Assembly (NCBI RefSeq): GCF_040538665.1
Contig: NZ_JBEWXT010000001.1
Span: 2,506,501-2,570,500, forward strand
DNA length: 64,000 bases
Source: Aureibaculum sp. 2308TA14-22
Lineage (GTDB): Bacteria > Bacteroidota > Bacteroidia > Flavobacteriales > Flavobacteriaceae
Reading direction: 5' to 3'
The notes below the pieces were generated by a model. The model searched no databases, was not told where the DNA came from, and was given only the letters and a program-made list of their open reading frames with translations. The stretch's first letter is position 1, and every line of letters begins with the position of its first letter. A program made the translations under genes and the position numbers. This document shows positions 10,042-19,148 of this stretch, in pieces.

Positions 10042-10779
10042 ATGAAAGAATCTTCAAACATCTTTGGTATTCGAGCAGTAATTGAAGCTATAAATGCTGG
10101 GCAGACAATGCAAAAAGTATACATTCAAAAAGGGTTAAGTGGCAATCTCTTTTCTGAACTAAATACCTTAATAAAACAACATAATATTTCCACTAGCTAT
10201 GTTCCTGTTGAAAAACTCAATCATCTTTCTAAAAATCAAAATCATCAAGGCATAGTTGGCAAAATTTCTGGTGTTGAATTTTATAGCCTTGAAGATATAA
10301 TGGCTTCAAATTCTAAAAAAAATCCATTATATCTTTTGCTGGATCAAATTACAGATGTACGAAACTTTGGTGCTATTTTACGAACGGCAGAGTGTACTGG
10401 TGTGGACGCCATCATAATACCTAATCAAGGTAATGCTCCTTTAAATGCAGATGCCATTAAAACATCTGCTGGTGCGGCTTTTAAAATACCTATTTGTAAA
10501 GTAAATCATTTATTAGATGCTATTTATCACTTACAGGGTGAAGGAATAGAAATAGTCTGTATTACAGAAAAAACTGATAATACACTTTATCAAGTTGACT
10601 TTAATAAACCTATAGCGTTGATTATGGGATCTGAACACAAAGGCATCTCTCCTGCTGTGCTCAAAATAACTGATGCTAAAGCAAAATTGCCTCTATTAGG
10701 TGATATAGCTTCATTAAATGTTTCTGTAGCTTGCGGTGTGGCTTTATATGAAGTAGTTAGACAACGGATTAATTCTTAA
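10042..10779 (+). CDS. rlmB: 23S rRNA (guanosine-2'-O-)-methyltransferase RlmB-like, SpoU family
   Basis: SPOUT-class methyltransferase predicted to methylate the 2'-O of G2251 in 23S rRNA using S-adenosylmethionine. 245 residues from the ATG at 10042; the frame extends upstream into the preceding terminator, which makes the longer version implausible. The N-terminal substrate-binding domain (NIFGIRAVIEAI) precedes the SpoU catalytic domain with its three motifs: NFGAILRTAE, MGSEHKGIS and SLNVSVACGVALYE, which form the knotted SAM site. Other SpoU methyltransferases (such as TrmH or RlmH-like paralogues) are possible, but the domain layout fits RlmB. It runs convergently toward the rhomboid gene. 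Confidence 0.88.
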   Translation: MKESSNIFGIRAVIEAINAGQTMQKVYIQKGLSGNLFSELNTLIKQHNISTSYVPVEKLNHLSKNQNHQGIVGKISGVEFYSLEDIMASNSKKNPLYLLLDQITDVRNFGAILRTAECTGVDAIIIPNQGNAPLNADAIKTSAGAAFKIPICKVNHLLDAIYHLQGEGIEIVCITEKTDNTLYQVDFNKPIALIMGSEHKGISPAVLKITDAKAKLPLLGDIASLNVSVACGVALYEVVRQRINS

Positions 10780-10795
10780 ATAATTAGGTAAAATA

Positions 10796-11437
10796 TTACT
10801 CTTCTTCATCAAATAACTCTTCTTCAATAAAGTTATCATCTTCCCACTCGTATTTAATCGGTTGTGGCCCATGCTTTCTATAAATTATTGCCAATACTAT
10901 TCCAACTAAAAAACCAGACAAATGGCCTTCCCATGAAATACCATCTTTTATAGGGAGAATATACCAAATCATACTACCGTAAAGAAAAATAACAATTAAT
11001 GATACCGCAATTAAACGGTAATATTTTCGGATTAATCCGCTAAATAAGACAAAACTGAACAATAAATAAACGATGCCACTGGCACCAATATGGTAAGCAG
11101 GCCTGGCAATAATCCAAGTCAACAAGCCACTTAATAGTGCTCCATAAATCAGTACGTTAAAAGCTATTTTTCTGTAAAAGTAAAATAACGATGTCATTAA
11201 TATAAAAAGTGGAATTGAATTGTTAAACAAATGTTTAACACCGCTATGGATAAAGGGTGAGAACAGAATGCCACGCAATCCTTTTAGTGTTTGTGGATAC
11301 AGCCCATATTTGGTCAAGTATAAATTGTAACTCCCTTCAACCCAAAAGACAATCCATAAAAACAAAACAAAATACAATGGAATGGCAATTACCATTGTTG
11401 AAAATTTAAATTGCTTATGTTCTTCCTGTAAATCCAT
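10796..11437 (-). CDS. Rhomboid-family intramembrane serine protease
   Basis: Membrane protease predicted to cleave transmembrane substrates. 213 residues with about six membrane segments. The catalytic Ser120 lies in HIGASGIVY and the catalytic His172 in EGHLSGF, with the family HLFNN segment near residue 69 in the second transmembrane helix, so the active site is complete. The tail is strongly acidic (EEELFDEEE). A -7 box (TATATTTG) sits 14 nt upstream. The substrate is unknown. Confidence 0.9.
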   Translation of the reverse strand: MDLQEEHKQFKFSTMVIAIPLYFVLFLWIVFWVEGSYNLYLTKYGLYPQTLKGLRGILFSPFIHSGVKHLFNNSIPLFILMTSLFYFYRKIAFNVLIYGALLSGLLTWIIARPAYHIGASGIVYLLFSFVLFSGLIRKYYRLIAVSLIVIFLYGSMIWYILPIKDGISWEGHLSGFLVGIVLAIIYRKHGPQPIKYEWEDDNFIEEELFDEEE

Positions 11438-11450
11438 AATTGCGTTATCA

Positions 11451-11458
11451 CAAATATA
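11451..11458 (-). promoter_or_regulatory. -7 promoter box of the rhomboid gene
   Basis: On the minus strand this reads TATATTTG, a perfect TAnnTTTG match 13 nt before the rhomboid start codon. It is divergent from the rarA promoter at 11556. Confidence 0.5.
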
Positions 11459-11555
11459 TATCCATTTTTGCTTTTAAGTACATATTGTCATAAACTTGAC
11501 TAGTATAAAATTAAATATTTGTGAGAATAAAAAAACAAACCAATTATGTTTTCTC

Positions 11556-11563
11556 TATTTTTG
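11556..11563 (+). promoter_or_regulatory. -7 promoter box of rarA
   Basis: TATTTTTG matches TAnnTTTG exactly and stands 4 nt before the ATG at 11568, the same spacing as at rlmB. It fixes the choice of start codon, since a longer frame from 11496 would be translated from upstream of the promoter. Confidence 0.6.
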
Positions 11564-11567
11564 TATT

Positions 11568-12842
11568 ATGAATGCCCCTTTAGCAGAACGTATACGTCCA
11601 AAAAAGCTTGCTGATTATATCAGTCAACAACATTTAGTGGGTGAAAAAGGAGCTTTAACTGCTCATATTAAAAGAGGTGTCATTCCGTCACTCATATTGT
11701 GGGGACCTCCCGGAATTGGAAAAACAACTCTGGCCAATATAATTGCAGAAGAGTCCAAACGCCCGTTTTACACGTTAAGTGCAATAAATTCTGGAGTTAA
11801 AGATGTAAGAGAAGTCATTGACAAAGCTAAACAAAGTGGCGGGTTATTTACTACTAAAAATCCTATCTTATTTATTGATGAAATTCACAGGTTTAGCAAA
11901 TCGCAACAAGATTCGTTACTTGGAGCGGTTGAAAAAGGCTGGGTTACCTTAATAGGTGCCACTACGGAAAACCCCAGTTTTGAGGTAATCCCCGCACTAC
12001 TCTCTCGCTGTCAGGTCTATATTTTGAATTCTTTTGATAAAGAAGATTTAATAGCTCTTTTAAACCGTGCAATTTCAGAAGATGAAATTATTTCAAAAAA
12101 GAAGATAAAATTAAAAGAAACTGACGCTTTATTACAACTTTCGGGTGGTGATGCTCGTAAGCTTTTAAATATTTTTGAGTTGATTGTTAGTGCAGAGGGT
12201 GATTCTGTTGTAATCAACAATGATAAAGTATTAGAAAAGGTTCAAAAGAATACGGTCCGTTATGACAAAACGGGCGAACAGCACTACGATATCATATCGG
12301 CGTTTATAAAATCCATACGAGGAAGTGATCCGAATGCAGCAGTCTATTGGTTAGCAAGGATGATAGAGGGTGGCGAAGATGTTAAATTTATTGCCAGAAG
12401 ATTGGTCATATTAGCATCAGAGGATATTGGAAATGCCAACCCAAATGCTTTAATATTGGCAACATCAACTTTTCAAGCGGTTTCGGTAATTGGTAATCCT
12501 GAATCACGGATTATATTAAGTCAGTGTGCAGTATATTTAGCAAACTCGCCCAAAAGTAATGCTTCATATATGGCTATAGGTAATGCTCAACAATTGGTAA
12601 AACAAACTGGTGATTTATCAGTGCCTTTACATTTAAGAAATGCCCCAACAAAATTGATGAAAGATTTAGATTATGGTAAAAATTACCAATATGCACATAA
12701 CTATGAAGATAATTTTATTGACCAAGAATTTTTACCTGATGAAATTAGAAACACAAAGCTCTATGAACCTGGAAATAATAGTAGAGAAAATAACTTTAGA
12801 GAATTTCTAAAAAAACGTTGGAAAGATAAATATAAATATTAA
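11568..12842 (+). CDS. rarA: Replication-associated recombination protein A (RarA/MgsA, AAA+ ATPase)
   Basis: AAA+ ATPase that acts at stalled replication forks, homologous to eukaryotic WRNIP1. 424 residues from the ATG at 11568. Walker A GPPGIGKT at residues 46-53, Walker B with LFIDEIHRF at about 101-109, a sensor-1 segment (GATTENPSF), an arginine-finger region (ALLSRCQVY), and the C-terminal tetramerisation region (SFQA-type [41 protein letters not shown]). All core motifs are intact and the length is normal for RarA. Confidence 0.95.
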   Translation: MNAPLAERIRPKKLADYISQQHLVGEKGALTAHIKRGVIPSLILWGPPGIGKTTLANIIAEESKRPFYTLSAINSGVKDVREVIDKAKQSGGLFTTKNPILFIDEIHRFSKSQQDSLLGAVEKGWVTLIGATTENPSFEVIPALLSRCQVYILNSFDKEDLIALLNRAISEDEIISKKKIKLKETDALLQLSGGDARKLLNIFELIVSAEGDSVVINNDKVLEKVQKNTVRYDKTGEQHYDIISAFIKSIRGSDPNAAVYWLARMIEGGEDVKFIARRLVILASEDIGNANPNALILATSTFQAVSVIGNPESRIILSQCAVYLANSPKSNASYMAIGNAQQLVKQTGDLSVPLHLRNAPTKLMKDLDYGKNYQYAHNYEDNFIDQEFLPDEIRNTKLYEPGNNSRENNFREFLKKRWKDKYKY

Positions 12843-12873
12843 ACTCATCCCAACCCTTCCCCAGGAGAGGAGC
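12843..12873. repeat. Degenerate GC-rich interspersed palindrome
   Basis: The short gap between rarA and the convergent hypothetical gene holds CATCCCAACCCTTCCCC followed by AGGAGAGG. This is G+C-rich in an otherwise AT-rich spacer and resembles the better-preserved copies at 32741, 58277 and 61376. The arms are imperfect, so it looks like a decayed copy. Confidence 0.4.
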
Positions 12874-12890
12874 TAGTTTCATATTAACAT

Positions 12891-13763
12891 TTAGAACTTA
12901 ATTTCTAAAGGCTTTTTGAGCAAGGCACTTTGATCGTAATATTCTACAAACCAAGTCCCGTTTTCTTTGTAAACGATTCCGCTTTTGTCTTTTAGTAAAA
13001 ACACCTCCTTTTTACTTGTATTTAATAATATATACACCACTTTTGGGCTACTATCTACCAATTGGTAACCCAAAGGATTAGCTTGAGCATACAATACATT
13101 TACTGGGTTAGTTGACTTATTTGGATCAGGTTGTTCTACTACCTCTTCAATTTCTTCCACTACTTCTATAACTTCTTCTACCGGCTCTGCTTCTTCTAAT
13201 ACTTCTATTACCTCTTCTTCTTCTTTAACTTCTTCTGCGGCATTTTTTACAGCATCAGCTGCAGCCTCCATTTTGGCTCGTTGTGCATCTTCATCAGAAC
13301 TATCTGTTTTAGTTACCTCTTGAGAAGGTGATTTTGAATACTTATAATTTTGAGCTGTAACTGACTCAAACGCCTCACGTAAAGCTTCTTGATATCCCTT
13401 TTTATAATCCTTTAGTTTACTTCTTCCTTCTTGGCTTATCAATACTTTTTGATTTTTACAATTAATCAATTCAATAACTAATTTAGTTGTAAACATATTA
13501 GATTCATTATTAACCCTTGCAGTTAATGCTAAACATACGTTGTTAGATAAATCAGCTGGCCTTTCAACATTATCATAAATTGTTGTAAATCCTTCTTTTT
13601 CGAATAAGAATTTAGCTAAATCATTTAATTGGTATTGATTTTCAGACTTCAAAAAATCAAATTTGGAGGGTATTACAACATACTTGTATTCGTTCAACGA
13701 TTGCCCAATAAGTGTATTTGAAATAAAAAATATAGTGATATAGAATAATGCTTTAATTTTCAT
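12891..13763 (-). CDS. Conserved secreted hypothetical protein with Glu/Val-rich linker
   Basis: I do not recognise a characterised family. The 290-residue protein has an N-terminal signal peptide (ALFYITIFFISNTLIGQ), a globular part at about residues 22-150 beginning NEYKYVVIPSKFDFLK, a low-complexity acidic linker at about 170-215 built of Glu, Val and Ala (EEVKEEEEVIEVLEEAEP), and a small C-terminal domain (YILLNTSKKEVFLLKDKSG) that reads like a beta-rich unit. It is the last gene of a minus-strand group with a DUF5723 barrel and a lipoprotein, so a periplasmic or outer-membrane role is likely. Confidence 0.7.
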   Translation of the reverse strand: MKIKALFYITIFFISNTLIGQSLNEYKYVVIPSKFDFLKSENQYQLNDLAKFLFEKEGFTTIYDNVERPADLSNNVCLALTARVNNESNMFTTKLVIELINCKNQKVLISQEGRSKLKDYKKGYQEALREAFESVTAQNYKYSKSPSQEVTKTDSSDEDAQRAKMEAAADAVKNAAEEVKEEEEVIEVLEEAEPVEEVIEVVEEIEEVVEQPDPNKSTNPVNVLYAQANPLGYQLVDSSPKVVYILLNTSKKEVFLLKDKSGIVYKENGTWFVEYYDQSALLKKPLEIKF

Positions 13764-13798
13764 AGTACATAATTTAAATGCTAAATATAAGGATTATT

Positions 13799-15217
13799 TT
13801 AGTCAAAAATTAAATTTGCCCCTAAGCCAACAGACACCTTTTTTGAATTGTACAAATTAGAATACCCCAAAAGATTATCCGCCGAAGCATAAAAGTTAAA
13901 TTTACCAATCCGTGTAGAAAACCCTATACCAAAATTAGAAAATGAATAATTGTCAACCGAATAAGTAACCTTAGCTTGTAAAAAATTATTGATTCTTCTA
14001 CTGTAAAACAATGTCGCAGCCAATTGTGGCAATTTAGGCCTAAATATGCTATAAAATTGGACACCAATTTCATTTTGATAGTCATATAAAGAAAATCCGT
14101 TATTAGCGTGGCAGTCTATTTCAGTTGAAATTCTTCTAATTTGTTTTCCAAATCCATAATTCAAACTAGCATTTAACTTTGCAGACATCCAAGAAATATA
14201 AGTTTTGTCATTTTCCCTTCTTTCAATTTGTTGATCAAAATCAACTACTAAATTCTCCCAATATGGTATAGGGTCGTTTTCAGGGAAAAGTAAGCCTATC
14301 CCTTCTAATGTATAATCACCCTTATTTGTATATGTAGTAACGTTTTTTGAATAGGAAACGAACCCTAAATCCAATAAACTTGCCGATACTTTTGTTTTCT
14401 CGCTCAGGCGATAAGTAAAACCGACATCCATTCCCAAACCCAAATTACCTCCAGAAAAAAAATTGGTCAACAGGCTCTTTCCCGAAAGACTAAATTGGTC
14501 ATCCTTTAGCAGTCCTGATGATTGAAATTTATAATCTAAGTTTTGTAATTCATTTCTGTAAATATTATCAGCACCTAATGTGGTCGTAAAGTTTCCACTG
14601 TTTTTAAGTGATTGTGCATTGAAAATACCTGAATACAACTTTGCCCTAACACCAATATTTAATTGATTGCTTATTTTTCTTGAAATACCCGCGTGAAAAA
14701 CACCAAAAGCTTGTCCCTTATAATTGAGTTGACTAATATCCGTATTAGTATTTAATAAAATGTTACCATTTACGTCAGTGTTACCTTGATAAAACAAAAC
14801 AGCCAAATCTTTAGGGTAATAGCCTATAAAGTCTAATTCTTGATAAAACCCGAAACTTAAATAATCTATTCCATTTTGTAATTTATAACCAATATTAATA
14901 ACGTCAATCTGCTCGTTAATGGTTATAAAATCGGTTGATTTCATTCTAAAAAGTTGATTCCGTAATTTATCATTAATATCAATGCCGTCATTTGCAAATA
15001 AGTCAGTTATCGTTAAATTAGTTGACCCTACATTAAAGTACAAACCTGATAACAACGGAATGCCAATATGTTTTTTATAATTTACCTCTGTGCCAGGGTT
15101 TAACAATAAAGATTGTGGAATATCACTATTTCCGTAAAGGAATTTTTTGTTTTGGGCATAACTTTCAGATACAATAAAACACAAAAAACAAACTATATAT
15201 TTTTGAAACCGAATCAA
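13799..15217 (-). CDS. DUF5723-type outer-membrane protein
   Basis: 472-residue protein with a signal peptide (cleavage near SESYAQ) and a long series of amphipathic strands typical of a PorV/FadL-like outer-membrane barrel. NSDIPQSLLLNPGTEV near the N-terminus and GLYFNVGSTNLTITDLF match what I know of the DUF5723 family. The only possible start is a TTG, because a TAA lies three codons upstream in frame. Its first bases overlap the TGA of the lipoprotein gene (TTGA), which suggests translational coupling. Molecular function is unknown. Confidence 0.8.
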   Translation of the reverse strand: MIRFQKYIVCFLCFIVSESYAQNKKFLYGNSDIPQSLLLNPGTEVNYKKHIGIPLLSGLYFNVGSTNLTITDLFANDGIDINDKLRNQLFRMKSTDFITINEQIDVINIGYKLQNGIDYLSFGFYQELDFIGYYPKDLAVLFYQGNTDVNGNILLNTNTDISQLNYKGQAFGVFHAGISRKISNQLNIGVRAKLYSGIFNAQSLKNSGNFTTTLGADNIYRNELQNLDYKFQSSGLLKDDQFSLSGKSLLTNFFSGGNLGLGMDVGFTYRLSEKTKVSASLLDLGFVSYSKNVTTYTNKGDYTLEGIGLLFPENDPIPYWENLVVDFDQQIERRENDKTYISWMSAKLNASLNYGFGKQIRRISTEIDCHANNGFSLYDYQNEIGVQFYSIFRPKLPQLAATLFYSRRINNFLQAKVTYSVDNYSFSNFGIGFSTRIGKFNFYASADNLLGYSNLYNSKKVSVGLGANLIFD

Positions 15218-15762
15218 TTTATCTTAAATATAAAGTTGGCGAATGACTTTATTGCGAGTTTCATTTCAGTATTTTGCATTAACATACTTGAATCTGAACT
15301 GGGTTGTAAATTAATAGTTATTCTTAGTTTTTCGGAAAATTTCAATGACAATAGATCCAAGTCTTCAAAACTTTGAAGATGTATTTGGTTACTATTATTT
15401 GGAACGCTTACGATAAAGCTGTTCATTTCGACATCATCTGTATTTAAAAAAGAAAATTCAATATCAAAACCTCTATCAAACGAATTCTCAATTTGAAAGT
15501 TGATAGTTGTCTTTACCAAATTATCTTCAAAATATTTAGAATCAAAAATATCTATGGTACTTATGTCTGTTAATATCGGAATCTCAGCACTAGCGTCTGA
15601 ATTCAAAAACTTGTTTTGGTCTACATTCAGATAAATAAAAGAAGTAGTAAAATTTTGATTGAGTTCAATATTTTTCGCCTGATCAAAATCAACATCACTG
15701 GCACATGACATTAAGCCAACAAAAACAAAAATATTTAATAAATAGGTTATATACCTTTTCAC
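15214..15762 (-). CDS. Hypothetical lipoprotein upstream of DUF5723 protein
   Basis: 182 residues starting with a lipoprotein signal peptide (FVFVGLMSCASDVDFDQ, lipid-modified Cys near residue 20). The rest is beta-rich without recognisable motifs. Its stop codon overlaps the start of the DUF5723 gene by 4 nt, so the two are co-expressed and may form one envelope complex. No family assignment from sequence. Confidence 0.75.
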   Translation of the reverse strand: MKRYITYLLNIFVFVGLMSCASDVDFDQAKNIELNQNFTTSFIYLNVDQNKFLNSDASAEIPILTDISTIDIFDSKYFEDNLVKTTINFQIENSFDRGFDIEFSFLNTDDVEMNSFIVSVPNNSNQIHLQSFEDLDLLSLKFSEKLRITINLQPSSDSSMLMQNTEMKLAIKSFANFIFKIN

Positions 15763-15794
15763 ATTATCAGTATTATAAGATAAAGATAGTAGTT

Positions 15795-16481
15795 TTAGAG
15801 ATACTTCTTAATTTCTAAAAGGTTGGTAATGTTTATAATACCCTTATTATTAGTATTATGATGCTCTTTAAAATGAATAGTTTTCATACCAACCTGTTGA
15901 GCACCTAAAATATCAGCTTCATAATTATCGCCAATCATTATACTATTTTTGGCTTCGGTTTCAGCTACTTCTAAAGCATGGTAAAATATTTTTGGATTTG
16001 GTTTTTTAACGCCAACACTTTCCGAAGTAATAACTTTGTCGAAAAAATGTAAAATTCCTGACGTACTCATTTTTTTAGTTTGTACTTCTTCAAAACCATT
16101 TGTAATAATATGCAACTTATATTTTGGTAGTAAGTAATTTAAAATTTCGGGTGTCCCATCAAAGAGGGAATTGTAGTTTGGTAAATTATCGATATATATC
16201 TTACTTAAATAATCTATATCGCTATCAGAAATTTTATATGATAACAAATCGAAAGTATCTTTTAAACGCTTATATCTTAGTATTTTTTTACTTACACGCT
16301 CTTCTCTATACAATTTCCAATACCTTAAATTAATGGGTTTGTAATGCATTAAAAACTCATTAATATTTACATTTACATTACGCTCTTCAAAAATAAATTC
16401 AAATGCTTTGGCTGAATTGGTTTCGAAATCCCAAAGGGTATGATCCAAATCGAAAAAAATATGTTTTATATGAGAATTCAT
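15795..16481 (-). CDS. yjjG: YjjG-family noncanonical pyrimidine nucleotidase (HAD hydrolase)
   Basis: HAD-superfamily phosphatase predicted to dephosphorylate (noncanonical) pyrimidine nucleoside monophosphates, a house-cleaning role. 228 residues with all four HAD motifs: FFDLDHTLWDF (nucleophile Asp11, acid Asp13), ITNGFE, the Lys in GVKKPNPKIF and the Mg-binding IGDNYEADI. The helical cap lies between motif I and II. A perfect -7 box is 16 nt upstream, so it starts its own transcript. Other HAD phosphatase activities remain possible. Confidence 0.85.
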   Translation of the reverse strand: MNSHIKHIFFDLDHTLWDFETNSAKAFEFIFEERNVNVNINEFLMHYKPINLRYWKLYREERVSKKILRYKRLKDTFDLLSYKISDSDIDYLSKIYIDNLPNYNSLFDGTPEILNYLLPKYKLHIITNGFEEVQTKKMSTSGILHFFDKVITSESVGVKKPNPKIFYHALEVAETEAKNSIMIGDNYEADILGAQQVGMKTIHFKEHHNTNNKGIINITNLLEIKKYL

Positions 16482-16497
16482 ATCTGGTTTTAAAAAT

Positions 16498-16505
16498 CAA
16501 AGATA
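16498..16505 (-). promoter_or_regulatory. -7 promoter box of the YjjG-type nucleotidase
   Basis: Reads TATCTTTG on the minus strand, an exact TAnnTTTG match 16 nt before the start codon. It lies in the short gap after the flippase gene, so the nucleotidase can be transcribed separately from the glycan operon. Confidence 0.5.
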
Positions 16506-16510
16506 AAAAT

Positions 16511-17953
16511 TTATACCATGGGCAAATCGACTGACAGTAATTGCTTCTTAAAAAGAAGATAATATGACAAAATGAATAAAAAGCCCATTGCCAACTTTGT
16601 AAAAAATTGTAATTGGAATAAATTATCTGTCAAAAAATAAATTAACAGCTGTAAAGTGAGCACGATAACTATTTTGTAATAAAGGTTTTTCTTTGTTTTA
16701 AAAGTAGATAAAATTTCCCTATCGTAATAGTGCAACATTGCAATCAGTAAAATATAGGAAAATAAAGTTGCAATGGCAGCCCATTTGTAACCGTATAATC
16801 CAACAAAAATAGTTGTTGTAATTATATTTATAACAGCTGCTGCAATAGCAATAAAACTTAATTTTTTATACTTACTTGAAAATTTTAAGCGTAATTCATA
16901 AAAATTTGAAAGCCCCTGAAAATAGGCAGCAAAGAAAATAAAAGGCAATATGGTATAACCTACCCTAAACTCCTTACCTAAAAAAAGTGTCGCTATATCT
17001 TTAGAAAAAATGCTCAGATAAATAATTACGGGCAATCCGTATATGATAAAGAATTTAATATATTTTCTGATTAATTGTACCGAACTATCAAAGTTTGTTT
17101 CTAATTGTTTTAACAGCAATGGGTTAATTGTATTAAAAAAAACCGTTACCAAAGCTACCACAGAAATTTGACCTAATTTATAAATCTGATCATAAATACC
17201 AACATCTCCTAAATTACCAAACCAAGCAATGATGTATCTATCACTTGTGGTTATGACCAGTAAACAGATATTTAAAATTAACCCCACAGCACCATAGCTT
17301 ATCAATTCTTTTAATTTTCCTTTAGATATAAGCTGGTAATTTACGGCGACTTTTGCAGGGTTATAGGCAAATAAGAACAGTAAGACCAAAACATCAAGAA
17401 CCACTAAACTAGATACCAATGCACTAATGTTATAATTTAGCCAAAAAACCATGATTAGTGCTATTGAAATACTCAAAAAAGCTCTTACCGTTTGAAAAAT
17501 AGTATAAAATTTTGCCTTACCCTTTAACCTTATCAAAACCATGTAAAACAGAAATAATTGGTTTAAAAGTATTTGAAAAAACGAATAAAAAATTAGTTGT
17601 TTAACCAAGTAATTATTTGAAAATCCATACCATATCAATGCTATGAAAACCAAAACCAACATTGAAACGAAATACAACAACCCTAAATTAGAATATAAGT
17701 GTTTGAGCTTATTTTCCGATTCATATCTGGAATAGAACCTCCAAATGCATGAACCTATCCAGGAAAACAAAACCATGCCCAAATAGGTAAACGTTATGCT
17801 AATAATACCTAAAAAACCATAATCTTCTTTACCAAAATGACGCGTAAATATTGGTGTTTTTGCAAAACCAATTAACAAAGGCACAAATGAGCCTAAAAAA
17901 TACCAGCTAAAATCTTTAAAAAAAGCCCTGTTATTTGTTTTTCTCCCTGTCAT
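16511..17953 (-). CDS. Polysaccharide/oligosaccharide flippase (Wzx-like, MATE/MOP superfamily)
   Basis: 480-residue integral membrane protein with about 12-14 hydrophobic segments, predicted to flip lipid-linked oligosaccharides across the inner membrane. The N-terminus (FFKDFSWYFLGSFVPLLIGFAKTPIFTRHFGKEDYG, given here only as the region 8-43) has the typical polysaccharide-export pattern with an early Phe-Thr-Arg-x-Phe segment. The start overlaps the end of the glycosyltransferase gene by 23 nt, so both belong to one operon. The transported glycan is unknown. Confidence 0.85.
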   Translation of the reverse strand: MTGRKTNNRAFFKDFSWYFLGSFVPLLIGFAKTPIFTRHFGKEDYGFLGIISITFTYLGMVLFSWIGSCIWRFYSRYESENKLKHLYSNLGLLYFVSMLVLVFIALIWYGFSNNYLVKQLIFYSFFQILLNQLFLFYMVLIRLKGKAKFYTIFQTVRAFLSISIALIMVFWLNYNISALVSSLVVLDVLVLLFLFAYNPAKVAVNYQLISKGKLKELISYGAVGLILNICLLVITTSDRYIIAWFGNLGDVGIYDQIYKLGQISVVALVTVFFNTINPLLLKQLETNFDSSVQLIRKYIKFFIIYGLPVIIYLSIFSKDIATLFLGKEFRVGYTILPFIFFAAYFQGLSNFYELRLKFSSKYKKLSFIAIAAAVINIITTTIFVGLYGYKWAAIATLFSYILLIAMLHYYDREILSTFKTKKNLYYKIVIVLTLQLLIYFLTDNLFQLQFFTKLAMGFLFILSYYLLFKKQLLSVDLPMV

Positions 17954-19148
17954 CTAAAGCTTTATTATAAAAACCAATTAAACGGTTTAACTCTAACTCC
18001 CATTTATATTTTTGTAAAGTAACTTTCCTTCCATTTTCGCTAAACTCATTATATTTTTGCTTGTTTGTTAGCAGATTTACCATTGCTTCGGCAATTTCAT
18101 TTGGATTATCAGGGTTAACCGTTACACCGCAATTATCACCTTCAATGTAATTATTTATATGTCCAAAATTACTTCCAATGATGGGCAGTCCAAAGGCCAT
18201 ATATTCAAAAATTTTTATTGGCATTTTAATAGTTAATGCTTTTTTAGGCAACCAAGCTATCAATCCCACTTTACTTGAATTGTAAAAATTGCTAACCGCT
18301 TTGTAGTTTACAAAAGGAAACAATTGTACATTGTTTTTCAAATTATTGCTATCGATAAAATTTTGAAGTTTTTGCTTTAAATTTTCAGGAGAATATCTGC
18401 CGACAAAGACCAAGGTTATATTGGGAATGGTTTTTTTTGCAATTTTAATAGCTTCAATTATTTTCATAGCACCTCTAGATTCTGTTATACCACCGCAATA
18501 AATAAAATCGTATTTCCTTTCAGATAAATCAGTTTGATTGTAGTTTTTGTAAATATCCGTAAAATTATAAATTACCTCAGCCTTATGATTTCCTAATTTT
18601 TTTCTAAAATTATCTCTGACAATTTCTTCGTTCGAAATAACCAAATCATAGTTTTTGGCTTTTCTTTTTTCCCAATGATCAATATAACTGGCAAACAGAC
18701 CTACTAGTTTTTTTATAATTCCTTTTGCTTCGGTAAATGAAACGAAATCTTGGGCGTAAGGTTCCCGTGCGTCGTAAAAAACAACCGGTTTTTGTGGCAG
18801 GTTTTTTAATTTTTTGCCAATTCTGTTTATCCAAAGATCGTGAAAATGGTAAACGTCGGCATTTAGTTTACCCGCTAATGTCAATAGTTTCTTATAATTG
18901 TTAAACGGGTTTACCCTTTTTATTAAAAAATTAAGGTATCGGTTTTTTGAGAAGGTCTTTACTTTTAGCATTTCATAATTGATGCCTTGTTTGGTAATAC
19001 CCTTTTCGTTCCTGTCTCTGATTAATAAATAATGTACATCGTATCCTTTCTTTTTGAGTGGAACGGCCATTTTCCAATAGATCCTGTCATCGTATAAATC
19101 GTGCTTGTCCGCAAGAAAACAAATTTTAATAGCTGTTTTACCGATCAT
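17931..19148 (-). CDS. GT4-type glycosyltransferase
   Basis: 405-residue cytoplasmic glycosyltransferase of the GT-B fold, retaining type, probably adding a sugar to a lipid-linked surface glycan. The C-terminal nucleotide-sugar domain carries the E-x7-E region (IFEYMAFGLPIIGSNFGH) and FVGRYSPENL; the N-terminal domain has CFLADKHDLYDDRIYWK and YHFHDLW. It overlaps the preceding FemAB-like gene by 4 nt (ATGA) and the following flippase by 23 nt, indicating tight coupling. Donor and acceptor cannot be told from sequence. Confidence 0.88.
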   Translation of the reverse strand: MIGKTAIKICFLADKHDLYDDRIYWKMAVPLKKKGYDVHYLLIRDRNEKGITKQGINYEMLKVKTFSKNRYLNFLIKRVNPFNNYKKLLTLAGKLNADVYHFHDLWINRIGKKLKNLPQKPVVFYDAREPYAQDFVSFTEAKGIIKKLVGLFASYIDHWEKRKAKNYDLVISNEEIVRDNFRKKLGNHKAEVIYNFTDIYKNYNQTDLSERKYDFIYCGGITESRGAMKIIEAIKIAKKTIPNITLVFVGRYSPENLKQKLQNFIDSNNLKNNVQLFPFVNYKAVSNFYNSSKVGLIAWLPKKALTIKMPIKIFEYMAFGLPIIGSNFGHINNYIEGDNCGVTVNPDNPNEIAEAMVNLLTNKQKYNEFSENGRKVTLQKYKWELELNRLIGFYNKALDDREKNK

